From the NCBI GenBank assembly GCA_039027855.1, contig JBCCJI010000016.1, positions 1 through 64,000 of the forward strand: DNA of 64,000 bases. The letters run 5' to 3'. How positions within the stretch are numbered: position 1 is the stretch's first letter; each line of letters starts with the position of its first letter. Both the position numbers and the translations under genes were made by a program. The stretch comes from Thermohalobaculum sp039027855. GTDB taxonomy: Bacteria; Pseudomonadota; Alphaproteobacteria; Rhodobacterales; Rhodobacteraceae. The notes beneath the pieces were generated by a model. It worked only from the letters and a program-made list of their open reading frames with translations. It had not been told where the DNA came from and made no database searches. Below are positions 16,321 through 24,308 of the stretch, piece by piece.

Positions 16321-17082
16321 CTAGCGCCGATAAAGCATGAGCAGGGTCGAGAGCCGCGTTTCCCACCCGTTGGCATTCAGGCCGCAGTCACGCTGTTCGT
16401 CGCCGCTGCGGGCGAGGCACAGGTTGAACGAGCCCATGTCGAGATTGAGCGCCATATCGGGCACGATGGTCCGCGCTATCTCGCGTGCCGCCTGATCCAG
16501 CGTCAGGGCCCCCTCCGACTCCCAAAGCCCGAAGGTATCGCCCTTTTGGTAGAAGACGCGGCGTGTCGCCATCGGCGCCCCATCGACGGGCCGAGTGTCC
16601 ACGGCACCGTTGATGACAAGTAGATGGGATTGCAGCGCACTGACGCCGGCGCCCGATGCTGCTTCCAAAAAGCGGGCACGCACGGTGGGCTGGCGCAGAT
16701 CATAGTTCTGCCCGTCCAGGACCACGGCATCCGAGCGCATGAGACGCGGCGCGCCATCAGCGCCGATGAGCAGGATGCCGTCCATCCGGGCGAGCGTGCG
16801 GCCGATGACGCGCCCCTCGACCACCGCGATGCCGACGGGGGCTGGCGTCCCCTCGGGCCGCGTGTCACGCCCGGTGTAGCTGCCAGTGACGATGATCGCC
16901 GAAGCAACGCCGGTCGTCGGCAGGGGCAGATCGTCGGGCACAAGGAACACCCGGGCGGCGTCGCGCCCCGCGCAGCCGTGATAGAGTGTGTCGAGCGGCG
17001 CCTCGCACGGGGTAGCCTCCGCCGCCGCCGTCAGGAACGGCGCAACAGCGAGGCCCAGCGCCATCAGGAGCGATCCCAACAT
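16321..17082 (-). CDS. Secreted protein, possibly phosphodiester-glycosidase-like
   Basis: A 253-residue protein with a Sec-type signal peptide (MLGSLLMALGLAVAPFLTAA, cleavage near AAEA). The C-terminal half has QSHLLVINGAVDTRPVDG, MATRRVFYQKGD, LTLDQAAREIARTIVPD and MALNLDMGSFN. This resembles the order of motifs in DUF2233/NAGPA-type phosphodiester glycosidases (QSGPLLV-DG, R-A-IG, ALNLDGG). The characteristic GG after ALNLD is MG here, so the assignment is tentative. It lies downstream of the ABC importer genes, 29 bp before the last permease. Confidence 0.5.
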   Translation of the reverse strand: MLGSLLMALGLAVAPFLTAAAEATPCEAPLDTLYHGCAGRDAARVFLVPDDLPLPTTGVASAIIVTGSYTGRDTRPEGTPAPVGIAVVEGRVIGRTLARMDGILLIGADGAPRLMRSDAVVLDGQNYDLRQPTVRARFLEAASGAGVSALQSHLLVINGAVDTRPVDGAPMATRRVFYQKGDTFGLWESEGALTLDQAAREIARTIVPDMALNLDMGSFNLCLARSGDEQRDCGLNANGWETRLSTLLMLYRR

Positions 17083-17111
17083 GCGCGCGCCCCCTTACTC
17101 CCCTCGCCGTC

Positions 17112-17984
17112 TCAGCCCGGCGACATGCCCCGCAACCGCTCGGACCGTCGGCGAAGCAATTCGACCGTGGTCAGCAGCGCGATCGAGATGGCCACAAGGA
17201 TGGTGGCCACGGCAAGGATCGTCGGCGAGATCTGTTCGCGCAGGCCCGTGAACATCTGCCAGGGCAGCGTCCGCTGCTCCGCACTGCCCATGAACAAGAC
17301 GACGACCACCTCGTCGAAGGAGGTGATAAAGGCGAAGAGCCCACCCGAGATCACGCCCGGCACGATTAGCGGCATCTGCACGCGGAAAAAGGTCGTGACC
17401 GGATCGGCGCCCATGCTCGCCGCAGCGCGCGTCAGCGAGCGGTCGAAGCCCACCAGCGTGGCCGTCACCGTGATAATCACGAAGGGCACGCCCAGCGCCG
17501 CATGGGCCAGCACCACCGACCAGTAAGTACCCTGGATCGAGAGATCCGAGAACCCGAACGGCCGCGAGTAGAAGAAGTACATCGCGGTCGCGGTCAGGAT
17601 CAGCGGCACGATCATCGGACTGATCAGGATCGCCATGATCGCGCCCCGGAACGGGATATGCGACTGCGAAAGCCCGATCGCCGCCAGCGTACCGAGCGAG
17701 ACCGAGATCAGCGTCGCCATCGGTGCGATGGTCACCGAGTTCCAGAGCGCCGCCTGCCAGTCGTCGTCGGTGAAGAAATCCTCGTAGTGCTTCAGCGAAT
17801 AGCCCTCGGCATCGAAGGCCAGCATCTCGGGCGTGAAGGTGAAGAAGTCCGAGGCGTTAAAGCTCAGCGGGATGATCACCATGATCGGCGCGATCAGGAA
17901 GAAGAAGATCAGCCCACAAATGACCCGGAACGAGTACCACCAGACACGCTCGCCGGTGGTCGCATACGGCGGAAGAGCAGCCAT
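17112..17984 (-). CDS. ABC importer permease, PotC-like
   Basis: A 290-residue inner-membrane permease with six predicted helices. The cytoplasmic EAA-type loop is ASMGADPVTTFFRVQMPLIVPG (about residues 197-218), which contacts the ATPase. Sequence style (ALGVPFVIITVTATLVGFD; SFDEVVVVLFMGSAEQRTLP) matches PotC permeases of spermidine/putrescine-type importers. It starts 3 bp after the stop of the other permease, so translation is probably coupled. With its partner, ATPase and binding protein it would import a polyamine-like or other small cationic solute. Confidence 0.92.
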   Translation of the reverse strand: MAALPPYATTGERVWWYSFRVICGLIFFFLIAPIMVIIPLSFNASDFFTFTPEMLAFDAEGYSLKHYEDFFTDDDWQAALWNSVTIAPMATLISVSLGTLAAIGLSQSHIPFRGAIMAILISPMIVPLILTATAMYFFYSRPFGFSDLSIQGTYWSVVLAHAALGVPFVIITVTATLVGFDRSLTRAAASMGADPVTTFFRVQMPLIVPGVISGGLFAFITSFDEVVVVLFMGSAEQRTLPWQMFTGLREQISPTILAVATILVAISIALLTTVELLRRRSERLRGMSPG

Positions 17985-17987
17985 GAC

Positions 17988-19730
17988 TTACCCCAGCTTC
18001 ACGTTATCGATGCCGACGATCTTGTCGTACAGCCAATAGAGCACCAGCACTGCGACCAGCAGCAGCGAGCCGAGCGCCGCGGCGAGACCCCAGTTCAGGC
18101 TGGTCGAGATGTGATAAGCGATGCGGTTCGAGATGAAGATCCCCGAGGTGCCGCCGACAAGCTCGGGCGTGATGTAGTAGCCGATGGCGAGGATGAAGAC
18201 GAGGATTGCCCCCGCCCCGATGCCCGGCACCGTCTGCGGGAAATAGACCCGCCAGAACGCCGTGGAATTGGTCGCGCCAAGCGATTTGGCCGCGCGCAGA
18301 TAGCTCGGCGGGATGGTCTTCATCACGGAGTACAGCGGCAGGATCATAAAGGGCAGCAGGATATGCGTCATCGCGACCACGGTGCCGGTCTCGTTGAACA
18401 TCATCGCAAGGCGGTTGTCGTCACCGACGAGACCGATCCAGACCAGGATATCGTTGATCACCCCCTGCTGCTGCAACAGCACGATCCAGGCCGAGGTGCG
18501 CACCAGCAGCGAGGTCCAGAACGGCAGCAAGACCAGGATCAGCAGCAGGTTGGAGGTGCGCGTCGGCAGATTGGAGAGCAGCCAGGCGATCGGATAGCCG
18601 AGCAGCAGGCAGGTCCCGGTGATGGTGACCGACAGCAGCAGCGTCCGCCAGAACAGCGTCAGGTAGATCGGTACATCGGCATCGACGATGTCACCCGTCG
18701 GGCTGTAGGCGCGATCGACGGCGGCAAGGTAGTAACCGGCGGTCTGCATGCCCGAATACTGCTGCAGCGTGCCCCAGATCTCGGGATCGACCCAGTCTTC
18801 GTCGTCATCGAGGAACTTGGCCTTGAAATCCAGCGGCGGCATCTCGTCGGCGCGGCCGGCGGCTCGGTTGAGCAGTTCGGCGCCCGCCCCGGAATAGGTC
18901 TGCGCTTCGGCGCGGATGGCAGGATCGGCCAGATCGACGGCGAGGGCCGCATGCACCGCTTCCCAGGGCTCTTCCTCGAGCGGATCGTCCTCCTCGACAT
19001 TGACCGTTGCCAGCAGGAACTCGGTATAGGCGATCGCCGTGCGCGGCAGCAGATCGGCCATCTCGCGCCGCACCTCGATGGGCATTTCCGCCACGAGGCT
19101 GTCCTCCGTCATCGCCTCGATCCGCGCCCTGACCGCATCCGTCAGGGCGGTCGCCGGCGTCCCCCCCTCCTTGGTCGTCATAAGGGTGGTCCAGTAGGCG
19201 GCGGTGTCCCAGTCGTCCGAGATCTCGTCTTCGAGGAACTCTTGATATGGCTCACCGAAGTCATCCATTTCCCGTCCGGCACCGCGGAACAGCGACGACA
19301 TCCCCTGCGTCTCGTAGTTGAGCCGGGTGCCGAGCTTGGTGTGCTCCTTCAGCTCGGCGGCGAGGAACATCTCGAAGAAGAGCGCCTCGAACACAGGGTC
19401 ATCCGGCGCTTCGCCCGTCGAGGCGTCGTAGTCGGCAAGTGCCGCAATCGTCGCCGGGATGGTGGTCGGCACGATCTCGTTCTCGACCGAGCGGGTGAGC
19501 ATCTGACCGATCGGCGCGATGAAGGTGATCATGATGAAGGCGAGCAGCGGCACGACGAGCATGAAGGCCCGCATCTTCTCGCGCCTGAGCGCCCGTTTCA
19601 GCGAGGCCTTGAGCGGCGTGCCGTCAGCAGCCAACAGGCGCCCGCGGCTGTCGACATTGTCTGCCTGCGCCGCCTGTTGCTCGCGCGTTGGCAGGGCGAT
19701 GCCCTCGGCTGTGGCGTCGGTGGGGCTCAT
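17988..19730 (-). CDS. ABC importer permease, PotB-like with large periplasmic insertion
   Basis: A 580-residue permease, about twice the usual PotB length. After a 60-residue cytoplasmic N-terminus comes TM1 (AFMLVVPLLAFIMITFIAPI), then about 280 residues of acidic, soluble-looking sequence (about 85-365), then the remaining helices (LTLFWRTLLLSVTITGTCLL onward). The EAA loop is LRAAKSLGATNSTAFWRVYFPQ near residue 480. ATG 19730 is preceded by GAGGCACGAG. The long loop would sit on the periplasmic side facing the binding protein. Similar enlarged permeases are, to my knowledge, found in other Rhodobacterales. Confidence 0.9.
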   Translation of the reverse strand: MSPTDATAEGIALPTREQQAAQADNVDSRGRLLAADGTPLKASLKRALRREKMRAFMLVVPLLAFIMITFIAPIGQMLTRSVENEIVPTTIPATIAALADYDASTGEAPDDPVFEALFFEMFLAAELKEHTKLGTRLNYETQGMSSLFRGAGREMDDFGEPYQEFLEDEISDDWDTAAYWTTLMTTKEGGTPATALTDAVRARIEAMTEDSLVAEMPIEVRREMADLLPRTAIAYTEFLLATVNVEEDDPLEEEPWEAVHAALAVDLADPAIRAEAQTYSGAGAELLNRAAGRADEMPPLDFKAKFLDDDEDWVDPEIWGTLQQYSGMQTAGYYLAAVDRAYSPTGDIVDADVPIYLTLFWRTLLLSVTITGTCLLLGYPIAWLLSNLPTRTSNLLLILVLLPFWTSLLVRTSAWIVLLQQQGVINDILVWIGLVGDDNRLAMMFNETGTVVAMTHILLPFMILPLYSVMKTIPPSYLRAAKSLGATNSTAFWRVYFPQTVPGIGAGAILVFILAIGYYITPELVGGTSGIFISNRIAYHISTSLNWGLAAALGSLLLVAVLVLYWLYDKIVGIDNVKLG

Positions 19731-19745
19731 CTCGTGCCTCCGCTC

Positions 19746-19768
19746 GTAGGGTGGGTTTTCAACCCACC
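19746..19768 (+). repeat. 23-bp palindromic repeat, copy 2
   Basis: Begins GTAGGGTGGGTTTTCAACC. Its palindromic core has arms GGTGGGTT and AACCCACC around TTC. It lies upstream of the PotB-like gene and forms an inverted pair with copy 3, 43 bp away. Confidence 0.85.
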
Positions 19769-19811
19769 ATTGGCCCCGTGGTTGGCCTGGTCATCGGCCC
19801 GGTCCGGGGGT

Positions 19812-19834
19812 GGTGGGTTGGAAACCCACCCTAC
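19812..19834 (-). repeat. 23-bp palindromic repeat, copy 3
   Basis: The inverse orientation of copy 2: GGTGGGTTGGAAACCC followed by ACCCTAC. The core arms are GGTGGGTT and AACCCACC. It occupies the 149-bp gap between the genes for the binding protein and the first permease, so both copies are probably transcribed within the importer operon. Confidence 0.85.
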
Positions 19835-19879
19835 GGTTCGCGCCCGGTTATCCGGGCGCGATGGTCTTGTCTAAGCCGC

Positions 19880-21019
<1,140 letters not shown>

Positions 21020-21136
21020 TCCGTTCTCCCTGTTATCGATGCCGGCCGCCGCGTTGCGACGACACCGGACTTCCTGCATAACGCCGCGGGGCGGGCAGAC
21101 CGTTCCAGTCACCAGCCTGCGCCCGGGCGCCGCATC

Positions 21137-22228
21137 TCAGGCCGCGTCGAGCGCGCGGCAGTCATCGGTAACCCAGCCCACCGGCGTATCTTCTCCAACG
21201 CGCAGCATGGCCGAGCTGTTGTTGTTCGGCACCTTCACGATGAAGTCGCCGCCCGCCACCGTCAGGCGGCAGCGAATATGGTCGCCCAGATAGATCAGCT
21301 CCTGCACCTGGCCGGAAAGCTGGTTCACGGTCGCATCCTGGCCAAGCCGAACCCGCTCGGGCCGGATCGAGAGCTGCGTCGGGGTCCCGACCTCGCCGCA
21401 GTTCACCGCCTTTGCCTGCACCATGTCGCCGCTCTCAAGCCGGATCTCGGCGATGCCGTCGTTGAGGCCGGTCACATGGCCCGTCAGCTTGTTGTTCTCG
21501 CCGATGAACTGGGCGACGAAGGCGTTCTCGGGCCGCTCGTACAGATCGGCCGGGGGCGCCAGCTGCTGGATGACGCCGTCATTGAACACCGCAATGCGGT
21601 CGGACATCGTCAGCGCTTCGGACTGGTCATGCGTGACGTAGACCACGGTGACGTCCAGCCGCTCGTGAATATGCTTGATCTCCAATTGCATATGCTCGCG
21701 CAACTGCTTGTCGAGTGCACCCAGCGGCTCATCCATCAGCACCAGTTCCGGGTCGAACACCAGCGCCCGTGCAAGCGCAATGCGCTGCTGCTGACCGCCC
21801 GAAAGCTGCGCCGGGCGGCGCCCGCCAAAGGCCCCCATCTGCACCATGTCGAGCGCCCGGTTGACCTTCTCCTCCTGCTCCGCCTTGCTCATCTTTCGCA
21901 CGCTGAGCGGGAAAGCGAGATTTTCGGCCACCGTCATATGCGGGAACAGCGCGTAGTTCTGAAAGACCATGCCAATGCCGCGCTTGTGGGGGGGCACCGA
22001 GTTGATCGCGCGCTTGTCCAGCCGGATCTCGCCATGGGTCGCTGTCTCGAAGCCGGCCAGCATCATCAGACAGGTCGTCTTGCCCGACCCGGAGGGCCCG
22101 AGCATGGTGAGAAACTCACCCTTTCCGATGGAGAGATTGAGATCCTTCACCACGAGGCTTTCGCCATCATAGCTCTTCTGCACGCGTTCAAACTCGACGA
22201 ACGCGTCACCGTGGCTGTGATCTCCCAT
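21137..22228 (-). CDS. ABC importer ATP-binding protein (PotA-like)
   Basis: A 363-residue ATPase that energises the four-gene importer. Walker A is GPSGSGKTT (about 48-56), the signature is LSGGQQQRIALARAL, Walker B is LVLMDEPLGALD, and the switch histidine lies in VTHDQSEAL. The C-terminal 120 residues form a TOBE-type regulatory domain (LSIRPERVRLG). ATG 22228 is chosen: the fold begins within 15 residues, and the frame's extension to 22528 is low-quality sequence containing a terminator hairpin. It is the first gene of the operon; the binding protein and permeases follow. Confidence 0.94.
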   Translation of the reverse strand: MGDHSHGDAFVEFERVQKSYDGESLVVKDLNLSIGKGEFLTMLGPSGSGKTTCLMMLAGFETATHGEIRLDKRAINSVPPHKRGIGMVFQNYALFPHMTVAENLAFPLSVRKMSKAEQEEKVNRALDMVQMGAFGGRRPAQLSGGQQQRIALARALVFDPELVLMDEPLGALDKQLREHMQLEIKHIHERLDVTVVYVTHDQSEALTMSDRIAVFNDGVIQQLAPPADLYERPENAFVAQFIGENNKLTGHVTGLNDGIAEIRLESGDMVQAKAVNCGEVGTPTQLSIRPERVRLGQDATVNQLSGQVQELIYLGDHIRCRLTVAGGDFIVKVPNNNSSAMLRVGEDTPVGWVTDDCRALDAA

Positions 22229-22528
22229 CGGAGCCCTTTCGTGGTGGTGGGTCTTTCCGTTTTTTGCACTCAAGCACAGGGATTTGCGAGGACACAACCC
22301 TGCGATGACCATTTCGACGGCGAGATGGCCCAGGGTGCAAATGATTTTCGCATCTGCGAAGGCCCTTGGGCCCGGAGATGCCCACAGGAAGGGCGGGCCC
22401 TGCGACCAAGTGCGCATGAAAAAGGGGCCGGCGAACCGGCCCCTGAGGTGTCGCGAAGCATGTTCAGCCGGATGTGGTGGCCGGCCCTCGATCAGGATGC
22501 CTTGCCGGGCGGCGGTGCGACGCAGCAC
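22229..22528. other. Intergenic region upstream of the ABC importer operon
   Basis: 300 bp without a convincing gene. It holds the terminator of the upstream minus-strand gene (22419-22443) and must hold the promoter of the importer operon nearer 22229-22418. I could not single out a -35/-10 pair. The stretch 22246-22300 is noticeably less G+C-rich than its surroundings. Confidence 0.6.
22419..22443 (-). terminator. Rho-independent terminator after the coiled-coil membrane protein
   Basis: On the minus strand: stem GGGGCCGG, loop TTCG, stem CCGGCCCC, then TTTTT. It is 86 bp downstream of the stop at 22529. Confidence 0.85.
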
Positions 22529-23080
22529 CTAGGGCAAGACGGTGAGAGCCATCCCCGTGGTCTCGCTCATCTCGCCGAGCGGGCCGCAGCGCCGCATCAG
22601 CCTGAGAGCGAGCGAGGCAGGCCCTGGCGTCAGACCGGGGTGCAGGCGCAGGGTCACGGCCATACCGTCCGTCACCCCGCCACCGGCCACGAGGGCAGCC
22701 TGCACCGGGCGGCGGTTGCCCGCCGCGTCCGTGACGGCCGCCTTGACCTCGTGCGTCTCGCATCCCGCCGCCGGGGCCAGCGGCGACGGCACCACCGCCG
22801 TCACCCGATCCCCCGCGCGGCCGGCCGCGACCATCCCGGGCAGCAGCACCGGACGCTGGATCACCGTGCTTGGTGCCTCCATGGCCCGCTGCTCCATCGC
22901 CTCCAGACGCTGTTCCAACCCGTTCACCCGGATCGGCAGTGGCCCATGTGCCTGCCAGGCGTCATAGGCCCAGACCCCGGCGCCCACCATGAAGGTGGCG
23001 AGCAGCCAGGACTCCCTGATCTTCCGTATCGCCGCCATCACCTTCTCGAAGGCGGCGGTGTCGCGATTGTCGGCCGTCAT
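22529..23080 (-). CDS. Hypothetical membrane-anchored coiled-coil protein
   Basis: A 183-residue protein. The N-terminal 25 residues are charged (FEKVMAAIRKIRESW), followed by one membrane segment (LLATFMVGAGVWAYDAW, about 27-43). A short heptad-like stretch follows (VNGLEQRLEAMEQRAME, about 53-69), then an Ala/Gly/Val-rich, probably periplasmic domain with two cysteines (C105, C165). ATG 23080 has a very strong ribosome binding site (GGAGGAGAG), which rules against the longer open frame to 23485. I do not recognise the family. It has its own terminator and stands alone. Confidence 0.65.
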   Translation of the reverse strand: MTADNRDTAAFEKVMAAIRKIRESWLLATFMVGAGVWAYDAWQAHGPLPIRVNGLEQRLEAMEQRAMEAPSTVIQRPVLLPGMVAAGRAGDRVTAVVPSPLAPAAGCETHEVKAAVTDAAGNRRPVQAALVAGGGVTDGMAVTLRLHPGLTPGPASLALRLMRRCGPLGEMSETTGMALTVLP

Positions 23081-23382
23081 GATGCTCTCTCCTCCAGCAC
23101 CCCGCGACCTGCCCTGTCGGGGCGGTATCCGAGGCACCATCCGCGGCCGGTAGGCCGACGGGGCGCGCATCGTGTTTCTCGTTGCTAGTGCCGGGACGAC
23201 AGCCGTTACGCCCGGGGCGGTCATGGATGGGCGGTGCAGACCGCACCGTCCACCCGCGCCGATGATGCGGGAGCGCCGCGCAGAGTGCGGTGGATCGCTG
23301 CTGCGCACGCCGCCACTGCGCGTTCCGCAACGAAAAAGGGAGGGCCGGAGCCCTCCCTTTGGAGACGTCGATGCAGGTGGCG
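23081..23382. other. Intergenic region between two minus-strand genes
   Basis: 302 bp with no supported gene. It contains the terminator of the Bax-inhibitor-like gene (23333-23360) and presumably the promoter of the coiled-coil protein gene (23081-23332). No repeat or other structure stands out. Confidence 0.6.
23333..23360 (-). terminator. Rho-independent terminator after the Bax-inhibitor-1-like gene
   Basis: On the minus strand: AAAGGGAGGGC, loop TCCG, GCCCTCCCTTT, followed by TT. The arms form an 11-bp perfect stem 22 bp downstream of the stop codon. Confidence 0.85.
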
Positions 23383-24156
23383 TCAGTCGTTCGACTGCCC
23401 CATAAACTGCAGCAGGAACATAAACATGTTGAGGAAGTTGATGTAGAGGCTGAGTGCACCCATGATGGCGCCCTTCTCCAGCCACTCCTCACCACCGGGC
23501 TGCGTGCGCATGACCAGGTAGGTGTTCTTGATGTTCTGCGTGTCATAAGCGGTCAGACCTGCGAAGATCAGCACACCCAGCAGCGAGATTGCCCACTGCA
23601 TCGCGCTCGACTCGAAGAAAAACATGTTGAGCAGCGAGGCGATGAGCAGACCGATCACACCCATGAAGAGGAACGAGCCCCAGCCCGACAGGTCCTTCTG
23701 CGTCGTGTAGCCCCACAGCGACAGCGCACCGAAACCGGCGGCGGTCGCGAAGAAGGTCTGCGCGATCGAGATCCCGGTGTAGACGGCGAAGATCGACGCG
23801 ATCGATACGCCCATCAGTGCGCCAAACGCCCAGAAAATCATCTGTGCGGTGCCGACCGACAGGCGGTTGATCATTGCGCCGAAGAAGAAAACGATGCCAA
23901 GCGGCGCCAGCATCACCACCCACTTGAGCGGCGACGCATAGAGCGACACCAGCAGGCCTGCGGGGATCAGCGTGGTCTCCTGCCCGCGCACTAGCGCGTT
24001 CAGATCCATGCCGAAGACATAGGCGACCAATCCGGTCAGAACCATCGCGCCACCCATGAGCGCGTAGACCTTGGTCATGTGCGCCTGAAGACCGGCGTCG
24101 ATGGCAGCGGAGCGCTGACCAACGGCACCACCCTGCGCGTAGTTCGGGTTCACCAT
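23383..24156 (-). CDS. Bax inhibitor-1 / YccA family membrane protein
   Basis: A 257-residue protein with seven hydrophobic helices. It starts with a short soluble N-terminus and MTKVYALMGGAMVLTGLVAYVFGM. FWAFGALMGVSIASIFAVYTG is mid-protein. Near the C-terminus LIFAGLTAYDTQNIK carries the conserved aspartate region of the family, followed by ALSLYINFLNMFMFLLQFMG. Bacterial relatives (YccA, YbhL) modulate FtsH or act as calcium-leak-like channels. Monocistronic, with its own terminator. Confidence 0.93.
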   Translation of the reverse strand: MVNPNYAQGGAVGQRSAAIDAGLQAHMTKVYALMGGAMVLTGLVAYVFGMDLNALVRGQETTLIPAGLLVSLYASPLKWVVMLAPLGIVFFFGAMINRLSVGTAQMIFWAFGALMGVSIASIFAVYTGISIAQTFFATAAGFGALSLWGYTTQKDLSGWGSFLFMGVIGLLIASLLNMFFFESSAMQWAISLLGVLIFAGLTAYDTQNIKNTYLVMRTQPGGEEWLEKGAIMGALSLYINFLNMFMFLLQFMGQSND

Positions 24157-24308
24157 TTAGAATTCCCTCCAAAGAGCAAGACAGACGGTCGCGGCCGGCC
24201 GCGCGTTCTCGACCCAATCATAAAGCGATCCGGTTGCCATTTTTCAAGCCGTTCTCGCGCGGGGGCGTCTTCTTTCCGCACCTTTCGCGACCTGGCACTC
24301 TACCGCCA

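Noticed and set aside
17502..19874. 790-residue plus-strand open frame
   Set aside because: It is antisense to both importer permeases and the encoded sequence is almost entirely His/Arg/Asp/Gln-rich with no domain, typical of a high-GC shadow frame.
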